Below the pieces are notes generated by a model, which worked only from the letters and a program-made list of their open reading frames with translations, had not been told where the DNA came from and did no database searches. Positions 25,377 to 32,832 of a DNA stretch of 64,000 nt are shown here, in pieces (position 1 is the stretch's first letter; each line of letters opens with the position of its first letter). Source of the stretch: Massilia soli (GTDB taxonomy: Bacteria; Pseudomonadota; Gammaproteobacteria; Burkholderiales; Burkholderiaceae_D); contig NZ_JAFBIL020000001.1 in the NCBI RefSeq assembly GCF_016809835.1, positions 899,646 through 963,645 on the forward strand, read 5' to 3'. The position numbers were made by a program, and so were the translations under genes.

Positions 25377-25781
25377 ATGGACGTATTTGACGCTGACTTC
25401 AGAAGTAAATTGATGTCGCGGATTCGTGGAAGTGGGAATTTAAGCACCGAATTGCGTGTAATAGAAATTTTTCGGCGTCTTGGTATAGCCGGATGGCGAA
25501 GGAAGTCAAATCTTATTGGTCGACCAGATTTTGTCTTCCATCGAGAGCGCGTAGTTGTATTTGTGGATGGCTGCTTTTGGCACGGGTGTCCTACGTGTGG
25601 CAAGGTCTCCAAATCGAATATCGAATACTGGACGCCGAAGATTATTGCTAATAAAAGCCGTGATTTGCGAGTATCGCGCCAACTAAGAAAAGATGGCTGG
25701 GCGGTGATACGAGTTTGGGAATGTCGGCTTCGTAACCCAATCGCATTCGTCTCACGCTTGCGCAGGAAACTAAATCGCTGA
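25377..25781 (+). CDS. vsr: Very-short-patch mismatch repair endonuclease
   Basis: The 134-residue protein has the Vsr hallmarks: an MSRIRGSGNLSTELRVIEIF N-terminal region, RPDFVFHRERVVVFVDGCFW with the catalytic Asp, the zinc-binding HGCPTC, and the SRDLRVSRQLRKDGWAVIRVWEC C-terminal block. Vsr nicks the T strand of T:G mismatches made when 5-methylcytosine deaminates, preventing C-to-T mutation at methylated sites. It starts 5 bp after the methyltransferase stop and is surely co-transcribed. It converges with the restriction endonuclease gene with a 12-bp gap. Confidence 0.94.
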   Translation: MDVFDADFRSKLMSRIRGSGNLSTELRVIEIFRRLGIAGWRRKSNLIGRPDFVFHRERVVVFVDGCFWHGCPTCGKVSKSNIEYWTPKIIANKSRDLRVSRQLRKDGWAVIRVWECRLRNPIAFVSRLRRKLNR

Positions 25782-25793
25782 GCCAAGAGAATG

Positions 25794-26801
25794 TTAAATT
25801 TCTTCCAACTCCAAAGAAAACACTTTGCTTTTTTTCGGTATTTTTTTCATCGGCATTACCGCTGAGCTCACAATATGTTCAAAGTCTGTTCTCGACATTG
25901 GCGTAACAGCGTTCAACGCATCGCTTGCCGCAGCAATTGAGCAGTAAAGCATTTTCACGAGCGTGACTTTGTTTTCGGAAATTGATACGATTGCAAAAAT
26001 AACAGAGCTAGCATTTAACCTGTGTGCTTCCGCCTTTTCTGGGTCATTTGCAAATGTCGGCGGAATTTCGATTTCTCTGACATTGTGCATGTTTTCGAAC
26101 ACGAACTCATCAACGATGACTACCGTTTTCCTACCTGTTGCGTAAAGATGTTGAGCCTTGCTTTGCAACTGAGGAAGCAATCTTTTGGGAACAGAACTTT
26201 TATAATCTGGATGTCTATAATTTGGGGGCATGCTAAGCGCCCCATTATTTCGCACCACACTCTCAAAATCATGTTTTTGGGTCTTCCCCGACATGTAGAC
26301 CGACTGGGTTTCGACAGCGCAAAAATTCTGGGGATTTACCTTGTCGACGAGCAGCCAATCAATCCGCCCCGCATAAGCCGGCTTGCCAGACTTCAAAGTT
26401 TTGATCAAACTTATAGAGTATGGAACTTCCTTTACCAGAACAGGCTGAGCTTCTACTCCAAGAATCTTGGCCGATATTTTTTTTAAGATTGATTTGGAAA
26501 TAATGCGATGTGGGCAGATAGCCACTGGTATTCCTGCGCCTTCCACATGACCTTCCAGGGACTCTCGATATAACTGCACTGAACAAATCCCACCTTCTTT
26601 TGCACAAGTCTTTATCTGGCCAGTCAGCGCTGACAAGTGTCGGCACTCTCGGTTCGCATCCGTGTATTTTTTCTGCGCATCTGCGGCTAACGATAGCCGA
26701 GTGGCCTCATCAGCCTTAAAGACGTTTACGCCGAACCACTCGGCGGGGCCCCATTTGTCCGTTTTCGTCATGTAGAAATCCTTGATTGGACGCGGCAGCA
26801 T
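25794..26801 (-). CDS. NotI-family type II restriction endonuclease
   Basis: The start at 26801 follows AGGAGG by 5 bases, better than the GTG two codons upstream. The 335-residue protein resembles NotI. It has a Cys-containing N-terminal segment (ECRHLSALTGQIKTC, KEGGICSV, AICPHRI) like the four-Cys iron site of NotI. A PD-(D/E)xK-like core follows, GRIDWLLVDKVNPQNFCAVE then TQSVYMSGK, matching NotI's E-x-Q signature. NotI-type enzymes cut GC-rich 8-bp sites; the site here is not known. It is convergent with the methyltransferase-vsr pair and divergent from the GHKL gene. Assignment rests on recalled family features, so it is good but not certain. Confidence 0.78.
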   Translation of the reverse strand: MLPRPIKDFYMTKTDKWGPAEWFGVNVFKADEATRLSLAADAQKKYTDANRECRHLSALTGQIKTCAKEGGICSVQLYRESLEGHVEGAGIPVAICPHRIISKSILKKISAKILGVEAQPVLVKEVPYSISLIKTLKSGKPAYAGRIDWLLVDKVNPQNFCAVETQSVYMSGKTQKHDFESVVRNNGALSMPPNYRHPDYKSSVPKRLLPQLQSKAQHLYATGRKTVVIVDEFVFENMHNVREIEIPPTFANDPEKAEAHRLNASSVIFAIVSISENKVTLVKMLYCSIAAASDALNAVTPMSRTDFEHIVSSAVMPMKKIPKKSKVFSLELEEI

Positions 26802-26991
26802 CGCCACCTCCTGGTGCGTCGTAATTACTATTTTACTCCTGCAAAGTTGTTTTGCCGAATTATTTAGCGATGGCTAGCACTCATCGCCGCTTGCCCTCAA
26901 AAATTTTTTATGCAATAGTCCAAGGTTGGCAAGTTCTTCTAGTTTTATGCGACTCGCATAGAATGATCGATAGTCCACTTTTGGAGCAAGT

Positions 26992-28410
26992 ATGGTTAGC
27001 TCATCAGCACCCTTGGCAACACCAGGAAAGACCGCTAGCGCAAGTCCTGCAAAGAAATTTTTCGTCGACATGCTCGTCAGGGACATTGACTTGCATGACG
27101 CGATTCTTGATCTCCTAGATAACTGCGTTGATGGCGCTATGCGAAAGGCTGGCTCGGCGGGGAACGCGGGGATTTCGTTACCATACAAGGGCAGTGAAGC
27201 CCGCATAACGTTTGACGAAAATCGATTCATTGTCGAGGATAATTGTGGTGGAATCCCGTTAGCTCTTGCAGAACAGTATGCATTCCGCTTGGGCCGTGCC
27301 GACGTCGGTCGTGATAAAGATCTTCCGACCGTTGGTGTTTATGGCATCGGGATGAAGCGTGCTATTTTTAAGTTGGGTAGGCATGCTGAGATAAAGAGCC
27401 AAACTTCTCAAGGCGGACTTAAGGTAGAAATTTTGCCAGCTTGGCTCGAGGACGATAATGATTGGTCTCTGCCATTGCAGGAATCGGAGAACGTTCTAAG
27501 TCAGGCCGGGACAAAAATTGTGGTTACTGAGCTGCGCGACGGAATTCCCCGAATCTTTTCCGACGAGACGGACTTCGAGCGAACCCTCAAGACAGCCATT
27601 TCGGCTTACTACGGCTACATTATTGACAAGGGTTTCTCGGTTTTCGTTAATGATGAAGAGATTTCTCCGGTTAAGGTGGCGTTAGTTACGGATGATTTTC
27701 AGACTAAAGACGGAATAACACCCTATATTTACGAAGGGAACATAAAGGGCGTCGACGTGGTGGTGACTGTTGGGCTCTACCGTGCGCTTCCGAACGAAGA
27801 TGAAGAGGACGCTGCTATGGAGGGCCGTCCTTCGACCGAGAAGGCAGGTTGGACAGTAGTGTGCAATGACAGGGTGGTTTTGTTTGCTGACAAAACTCGG
27901 GTGACCGGATGGGGTGAAGCAACAGTGCCGCAATACCACACACAGTTTATTTCCATCGCCGGGACGGTGACATTTAAGTCAAACGACGCACGCTTGTTGC
28001 CTTTAACGACAACTAAAAGGGGGGTTGATGGAAACTCGGAGTTGTATCTAGAAGTTAAAGAATATATGCGCGAGGGATTGAAACTTTTCACTAACTTTAC
28101 CAATAAATGGAAAAAATCGTCGAAAGAACTCCGCGCGATCAATGTTCAGACTACAACTGTAGACCCTGAGATCGCATTTTCTCGAGTCCCGGCCGACAAG
28201 TGGTCAAATGTCCATCGAAATGACGGCAGGCGCTACAAGCCGAATCTTCCTCTGCCAAGCGAAGATGATCCAAGTCGACAGATACGATTTTCGCGGCGCA
28301 TGAGCGAAATTGCCGAGGTTGCTTCTTACCTTTTTGATGACACAGGTCGCTCGGCTGGGGATGTGGGCGCCAAATGCTTCGATGACGTCCTCGACCGGGC
28401 TAAAAAATGA
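26992..28410 (+). CDS. GHKL ATPase, MORC/MutL-like, in restriction-modification island
   Basis: The 472-residue protein starts behind GGAG and has a Bergerat-fold ATPase near its N-terminus: N-box ILDLLDNCVDGA (about residue 40), G1 FIVEDNCGGIP (about 80-90) and G2 VGVYGIGMKRAIFKLG (about 115-130). The residue at the usual catalytic Glu position of the N-box is Asp. A second domain with GTKIVVTELRDG and a transducer-like half with DARLLPLTTTKRG, whose Lys could reach the ATP gamma phosphate, follow. This is the MORC/MutL-like layout that comparative genomics has linked to restriction loci. ATP-driven DNA clamping is a reasonable guess. The next gene overlaps by 4 bp, so the two products are probably partners. 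Confidence 0.82.
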   Translation: MVSSSAPLATPGKTASASPAKKFFVDMLVRDIDLHDAILDLLDNCVDGAMRKAGSAGNAGISLPYKGSEARITFDENRFIVEDNCGGIPLALAEQYAFRLGRADVGRDKDLPTVGVYGIGMKRAIFKLGRHAEIKSQTSQGGLKVEILPAWLEDDNDWSLPLQESENVLSQAGTKIVVTELRDGIPRIFSDETDFERTLKTAISAYYGYIIDKGFSVFVNDEEISPVKVALVTDDFQTKDGITPYIYEGNIKGVDVVVTVGLYRALPNEDEEDAAMEGRPSTEKAGWTVVCNDRVVLFADKTRVTGWGEATVPQYHTQFISIAGTVTFKSNDARLLPLTTTKRGVDGNSELYLEVKEYMREGLKLFTNFTNKWKKSSKELRAINVQTTTVDPEIAFSRVPADKWSNVHRNDGRRYKPNLPLPSEDDPSRQIRFSRRMSEIAEVASYLFDDTGRSAGDVGAKCFDDVLDRAKK

Positions 28411-29384
28411 GCGGGGCTGGATCGATCCCGTATCACCTTCGTCAGAACAAGGCTATCGATAGATCCTTGTTTATTGACCTTCTCAGTAGAATCAACCGGT
28501 ATCGTAATATCTCTTCGTATTCCTATATCGGTTTTGGTGGGCCGTTTCTGGAGGATTTCAGAACGTTGCATAGCGCCCTAAGAATCAAAACCATGATCTC
28601 GATCGAGTCGGATAAAAATGTTGCAGAGCGACAACGATTTAATCTTCCCACTTCCTGCATCACAATTTCGAACGAGCTCAGTGGCGATTTCCTGACGAGG
28701 CATACGTTTGACGCACCATCGATCGTCTGGTTCGATTATGCGGTTCCAAGCCAGTTAGGTAGTCAATTGGCAGAGGCACAGTCCTTGGTCTCAAAACTTG
28801 CTGCGGGAGATATCTTTAAAATCACCCTTAACGCTAGTCCTGAACCGTTAGGCCGCCCCAGAGATGGGAGCGATTTACGCGCGTTCCGCGCAGCGGAAGC
28901 TGCAAAGCGCCTTGCGGACTACGGTCCTGCGGTCTTAGATGTTGACGATGTCACCACGAGAAGATTTCCAAACCTACTTTTGCATGCGCTCTTTAGTGCC
29001 TGCAAACGAGGAGTGAGCGGTGCACCTCGACTATACGTCCAGCCGCTTACGGCATTCGTCTACAAAGATGGCCAGCAAATGATCACAGCGACAGCGATCA
29101 TCTTGGATAAGCTAGATAAAGATGCTTTTTTGGCGCAGACGCGTTTGGCGCATTGGCCTCACAGCAGCCTCGATTGGGTGCGGCCTCGGTCGATTAGCAT
29201 CCCGGATTTGTCGACGAAAGAGCGACTATTCATTGAATCGCTTTTACCTGGTGGGGCATCGACCGATATTCGGAACGCGCTCGGGTATTACGTCGGTTCT
29301 GATGAAGCAGACGCCGAGGAGTTAATGAGTAATTTTGTGACCTATTATCGGATGTCGCCTTCTTACTCTCGGGTGCTGGGTTAG
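28407..29384 (+). CDS. Methyltransferase-fold partner of the GHKL ATPase
   Basis: The 325-residue protein starts at an ATGA overlap with the GHKL gene. SSYSYIGFGGPFLEDF followed by KTMISIESD resembles motif I and the acidic loop of class I SAM-dependent methyltransferases, and IVWFDYAVPSQLG sits where the motif IV/catalytic loop would be. The rest is helical, and I do not recognise a named family beyond a putative O-methyltransferase-like fold. Tight coupling to the ATPase suggests they act in one complex, with SAM binding or methyl transfer in the response to unmodified DNA. This role is inference. The sequence is AT-richer than core genes. Confidence 0.6.
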   Translation: MSGAGSIPYHLRQNKAIDRSLFIDLLSRINRYRNISSYSYIGFGGPFLEDFRTLHSALRIKTMISIESDKNVAERQRFNLPTSCITISNELSGDFLTRHTFDAPSIVWFDYAVPSQLGSQLAEAQSLVSKLAAGDIFKITLNASPEPLGRPRDGSDLRAFRAAEAAKRLADYGPAVLDVDDVTTRRFPNLLLHALFSACKRGVSGAPRLYVQPLTAFVYKDGQQMITATAIILDKLDKDAFLAQTRLAHWPHSSLDWVRPRSISIPDLSTKERLFIESLLPGGASTDIRNALGYYVGSDEADAEELMSNFVTYYRMSPSYSRVLG

Positions 29385-29667
29385 TCGTATAAACGTGCGG
29401 CGTTCCGTCGCCTTTCGACTTTGGTTTCCAAACACCTGATGCTGGGCTTATAGGGTGCCGCTAATGCCTAGTGAACGACGGCACATACCGTCGTGTTTGC
29501 GGGAGACTTTCAGCGCATGAACAGGCACGTTTAAAAGCCCAACATTAAAACGCTGCCGAGCGTTCAATTTCGGTAGGCGGAACCAGTTTTCCCATTTGTA
29601 AGCGTCGAGGTTGTGGCGACGAACACCGCTGGCAACACCGCTGGGCCGGAAAGGTAAGGGCGGCAAT

Positions 29668-30335
29668 TATTGAATCCGAATCTCAATGTTAATGATCCAG
29701 GTACCTCGAATTCAATCACGTCGTACTCGCGTGCCAGACCTGGCGGGAAAGCGCCATATGGCGCCTGACTGGCAATTACCTTACGTATCGCATGGTCGAT
29801 CGCCGGTACACCGCTGGAAGACAGGAACGCTACCTTCTCGACCGAACCGCCGGCACGAATTCCAACGGTTACCATCAGCCGGGCGTGCGGCTGCTTGGGG
29901 GGCCTCGCTCACCATGTGGAACGACGTGCGAGTCTCAATCGTCTTGCTTATGGCTAGGGCAGAGAGCTGAAGATCAGCATTCGCATCGGCGCGTTCGAAC
30001 ATTCACGCGGCGAGGGTGCTTACCGTTGGCTGCGAGGTGCTTCATGAACGATTCAGCTCATCGCGCTCCGCCGCTTCTCTCTTCATCTGCTCGCCGAGTG
30101 CGCGCAGGCCTTCCTGGCGTTTCTCCTCTCGCTCAGCGCGCTCCTTGTGTGCCAGTTGTTCTCGTGTCGGTTCCTGTCATGCTGCGCCCGGCTTGGCTGC
30201 GTCCCGACGTGCCGCCTTTTGTTGGAGGGCGTCGTGACGCGCAGCCGCTACTTTCGGCTGAGCTTGTGCCTGCCGCTCTGCTTCAAGCTGTGCCTGCCTT
30301 GCCTGTTCGTGTCGAGTAGCTTTCTTCCTGCGGCT
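29668..30335 (-). pseudogene. Decayed copy of the TolA/TonB-like gene (3' half only)
   Basis: About 650 bp are clearly homologous to 32836-33510 of the intact minus-strand gene downstream, in the same orientation. Recognisable pieces in different frames are RQAQLEAERQAQAQPK, FERADANADLQLSALAISKT and SSGVPAIDHAIRKVIASQAP followed by YGAFPP. Frameshifts and small deletions break it; for example, part of the Ala/Arg/Gln repeat is missing and stops interrupt the join between blocks. No start codon or signal-anchor region remains. It is a truncated, inactivated duplicate. With the intact gene it forms a direct repeat around the T6SS cassette. Confidence 0.88.
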
Positions 30336-30517
30336 TTTAAGGGTGCGGCCTAGGCACGCTCTTGTCAGGCTTATTACGAAGCATTGCGGCAGAAAAAGCC
30401 TGACCAGGTACAAACGCGCAGCGTTGTTCCAGCCTGTTCGTTGGAAATATTGATACGCGACAATTGCGATAGAAACTCTCTGGGCAAGAATGAACGCTGT
30501 TCTTAAAGGGGGAAACT

Positions 30518-31009
30518 ATGGCTATCGACGTTTACGTGACGATTGACGGTATCAAGGGCGAATCGACTGATTCCACGCACCAGGGTTGGATCGAATGTGA
30601 GGCGGTAAGCTGGGCCATCTCGCAACCGCGTTCGGCAACGGCTTCGACGGGTGGAGGTCATACCGCAGAGCGCGCGGAATTGTCGGACATCACGTTTACA
30701 AAACTAGCCGATTTGACGTCGCCTATCCTGGCGCAAACGTGCGCGGCCGGCAAAACCATTCCAAAAGCGAAGTTTGAATTCATGCGCGCGGACGGGCAAG
30801 GTGAGCGCGTCAAATACGACGAACTGGAGTTGGAAAACGTTCACATCGGTCATCTCGCGCCGAGCATCGCTCCTGGCAGCATCATGAGCGAGACTGTCGC
30901 CCTGAAATTTTCCAAGGTTAAATGGAAGTATACCCAACAAAAAGCCAGTGGCGGCGCTGGCGGCAATACCTCCGGCGGGTGGGATGCGGCAACCAATAGG
31001 ATCGCCTGA
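30518..31009 (+). CDS. hcp: Hcp family type VI secretion tube protein
   Basis: The 163-residue protein starts behind AAAGGGGGAAACT and shows the Hcp pattern MAIDVYVTIDGIKGESTD, then GWIECEAVSWAISQP, HTAERAELSDITFTKLAD and the C-terminal beta segment MSETVALKFSKVKWKYTQQ. Hcp forms hexameric rings stacked into the T6SS inner tube and can carry small effectors in its lumen. A short Gly-rich tail ends the protein. No other T6SS structural gene is in the window, so this is an orphan hcp at the head of an effector-immunity operon. The stop overlaps the next start by one base. Confidence 0.94.
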   Translation: MAIDVYVTIDGIKGESTDSTHQGWIECEAVSWAISQPRSATASTGGGHTAERAELSDITFTKLADLTSPILAQTCAAGKTIPKAKFEFMRADGQGERVKYDELELENVHIGHLAPSIAPGSIMSETVALKFSKVKWKYTQQKASGGAGGNTSGGWDAATNRIA

Positions 31010-31407
31010 TGGGCAGCTCATTGCTCTTGGCTACGTTGTTAGCCACGCAGTCGGGCGCGTTATTTGAATCGAACATCGACCTCAGGCGAAGCTACCCAGG
31101 CACCTTGACGGGCGATGCACTCCTTCGGGACTACATGGGCCCCCAGGGGCCGCGCGACGATCCATTTCTCAAGGGCGGCGACATCGTGAATCAGCAGATG
31201 GCGCGCGGGTACATGAACGGCATAAAGGACGCAGCAGAAGGCACAGTCTGGTGCTACGTCGCCGGAAAACCTCACGAGCTGAACGACGACATTGCCGCTG
31301 CGCTAATAAAGCTACCTGCAAAAGACCTGCGCGGCCGCGCCGCGCCGCTAGTCGCCGACGCTCTTCGACGTCGATTCCCTTGCCCGGCAAAGCAGAGGTC
31401 GCCATGA
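31009..31407 (+). CDS. Tai4/Rap1a-type T6SS immunity protein
   Basis: The 132-residue protein has a short N-terminal hydrophobic export signal (LLLATLLATQSGALF). The mature domain contains ARGYMNGIKDAAEGTVWCYV, the core of the Rap1a/Tai immunity family. Family members sit in the periplasm and plug the active site of the cognate peptidoglycan amidase, protecting the producer from sister cells. The stop overlaps the start of the Tae4-like gene (ATGA). Pairing of this gene with an adjacent Tae4-like amidase fits the Tai4 subfamily. Confidence 0.85.
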   Translation: MGSSLLLATLLATQSGALFESNIDLRRSYPGTLTGDALLRDYMGPQGPRDDPFLKGGDIVNQQMARGYMNGIKDAAEGTVWCYVAGKPHELNDDIAAALIKLPAKDLRGRAAPLVADALRRRFPCPAKQRSP

Positions 31408-31868
31408 AGCCTAGTTTCGCGTTATTAGCCAAGGGCTATCCACGCAGAGACCAGTACATGCGTGAAGCGCTCTATGACAATTTGGGTTGGTCCGACTTGA
31501 AGTCCCACCCGGCATTCCAGGATACGTGCGCGATTAGAATGAGCCTGGCACTTAACACGGCTGGTGTGCCTTTAACTGGATGGCTACGAGTCAAAGCTGG
31601 TCCTTTGAAGGGCAAGAGCATTGAACCGTCCCAAGCCAAACTTTCGAGGTGGCTTAAAGAGCGTTGGGGGCAGCCAGAACTTTTCAAGAGCGAGGATGCC
31701 GCCCAACGAGGGATTGGGAACCACTCCGGCGTTGTCTCGTTTTGGGGAATCGACGGCACACAGCAAGGCCACATCGACCTCGTTAAGCCGGATGAACAGG
31801 GGTTTCATGCGTGCGCGATGTCATGCTACTTCAAGTCGCGTGAAATCTGGTTCTGGCCAGTCCTCTAG
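31404..31868 (+). CDS. Type VI secretion amidase effector, Tae4 family
   Basis: The ATG at 31404 (with GAGG upstream) gives a 154-residue protein matching Tae4. Catalytic Cys42 lies in FQDTCAIRMSLALN and catalytic His123 in GTQQGHIDLV, with KSREIWFWPVL near the C-terminus. Tae4 enzymes are NlpC/P60-like amidases that cut between gamma-D-Glu and mDAP in target-cell peptidoglycan after T6SS delivery. There is no signal peptide, as expected for a T6SS cargo probably loaded on the upstream Hcp. The same frame is open upstream, but that part lies antisense to or inside the immunity gene. Confidence 0.92.
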   Translation: MKPSFALLAKGYPRRDQYMREALYDNLGWSDLKSHPAFQDTCAIRMSLALNTAGVPLTGWLRVKAGPLKGKSIEPSQAKLSRWLKERWGQPELFKSEDAAQRGIGNHSGVVSFWGIDGTQQGHIDLVKPDEQGFHACAMSCYFKSREIWFWPVL

Positions 31869-32035
31869 GGCGCAAAAGGGCGCCATCCGGAAGAGGGCGT
31901 ATATGAATCCGTCAACGAAAAGCAAAATGATTAGCTGACGGGCTGGTAGATGCGTTCGCAATCAAGTTCTCGGTCCCCATGAATGAACTCTTCCGGCATC
32001 TTTCGCGACACTCCGACCGAAGCAAGGAGCGCCCT

Positions 32036-32422
32036 ATGGTGAACATCCCCGGACTTGTTGCTGTTGGATTAGTGATCGTTTCGATGGCCGCGCGCGGAGA
32101 CGGTATCGAACCCAAGATGCGAGACCCGAGGCTCCCTGCGGTTAAGTCAGTCGAAATCAAGGCGGTGGCGGCCCCGCCCCGAGCCGCGCGTGAGTCTGTC
32201 GAACAATGCGGACGATTTGTGCTGTCCAAGGCAGAGGTGCGAGCCTACCTTCGCAAGGCGCGGGAGGTCACCCGGCACGACTATCTGCACATGCTCGACT
32301 GGTCTCCATGTTATGTAAGCGGGAACGTGACATTTGCAGGTGGCGTAACGGGCGTATGGGGCATTAACCACCTACGCGCTGGTTCTCTCACATTGAGGAA
32401 CGGTCGCATCATTTATCTCTAA
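32036..32422 (+). CDS. Small exported protein of unknown function in T6SS cassette
   Basis: The start at 32036 is chosen because AGGAGC lies 7 bases upstream. The 128-residue protein has an N-terminal hydrophobic stretch (IPGLVAVGLVIVSMAARG). Its C-terminal domain has two cysteines (VEQCGRFVL and DWSPCYVSG) and the Gly-rich strand pattern AGGVTGVWGINHLRAGSLTL. I do not recognise it. Its place after the Tae4-like gene suggests a second periplasmic immunity or adaptor protein, but a passenger gene is equally possible. Confidence 0.7.
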   Translation: MVNIPGLVAVGLVIVSMAARGDGIEPKMRDPRLPAVKSVEIKAVAAPPRAARESVEQCGRFVLSKAEVRAYLRKAREVTRHDYLHMLDWSPCYVSGNVTFAGGVTGVWGINHLRAGSLTLRNGRIIYL

Positions 32423-32480
32423 TGCCCGGACTGTTCTGGCCGCGCTTTTGTGCAGACAACCATACCAAGCCACTAATGCC

Positions 32481-32780
32481 ATGAAACTGACTCTTTTGCT
32501 TGTGTTGCTGTCTGCCCTCATGGGGCAATCACATGCCGGTGGCAAGTTGCCCGGGGATGTGGAAAGTTTTGTTTCCAGACGCGAGGGATGCGACCATATG
32601 CGCGGTGAGGTCCCGGAGCCGGCGCAGAAGGCGCGAATGCGTGAGGTTCAGCGCGAGATAAGGCGCTTATGCACCGGTACGGACAAGCAGCTTAACAAAC
32701 TCAAGAAGAAGTACGCCGATGAACCGCGCGTGATGGCCACGCTGAACGAGTTCGAGCCCGATATGGAGAACTCGAAGTAG
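32481..32780 (+). CDS. Small secreted helical protein of unknown function
   Basis: The 99-residue protein starts at the ATG at 32481, where a clear signal peptide begins (MKLTLLLVLLSALMGQSHA). The mature part is charged and helical and includes FVSRREGCDHMRGEVPEPAQ and REIRRLCTGTDKQLNKLKKK, so it has one Cys pair. I recall similar small periplasmic proteins in proteobacteria with no assigned function. It lies downstream of the T6SS effector genes and is convergent with the TolA/TonB-like gene. Confidence 0.72.
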   Translation: MKLTLLLVLLSALMGQSHAGGKLPGDVESFVSRREGCDHMRGEVPEPAQKARMREVQREIRRLCTGTDKQLNKLKKKYADEPRVMATLNEFEPDMENSK

Positions 32781-32832
32781 CTTGCGTGAGCAAATTCGGT
32801 GATAAAAGCGACGAGTGCCCTAGAACAGGTCG

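Noticed and set aside
29448..29666. 72-aa minus-strand frame next to the pseudogene
   Set aside because: It lies outside the region of homology, lacks an RBS and resembles no family; treated as non-coding.
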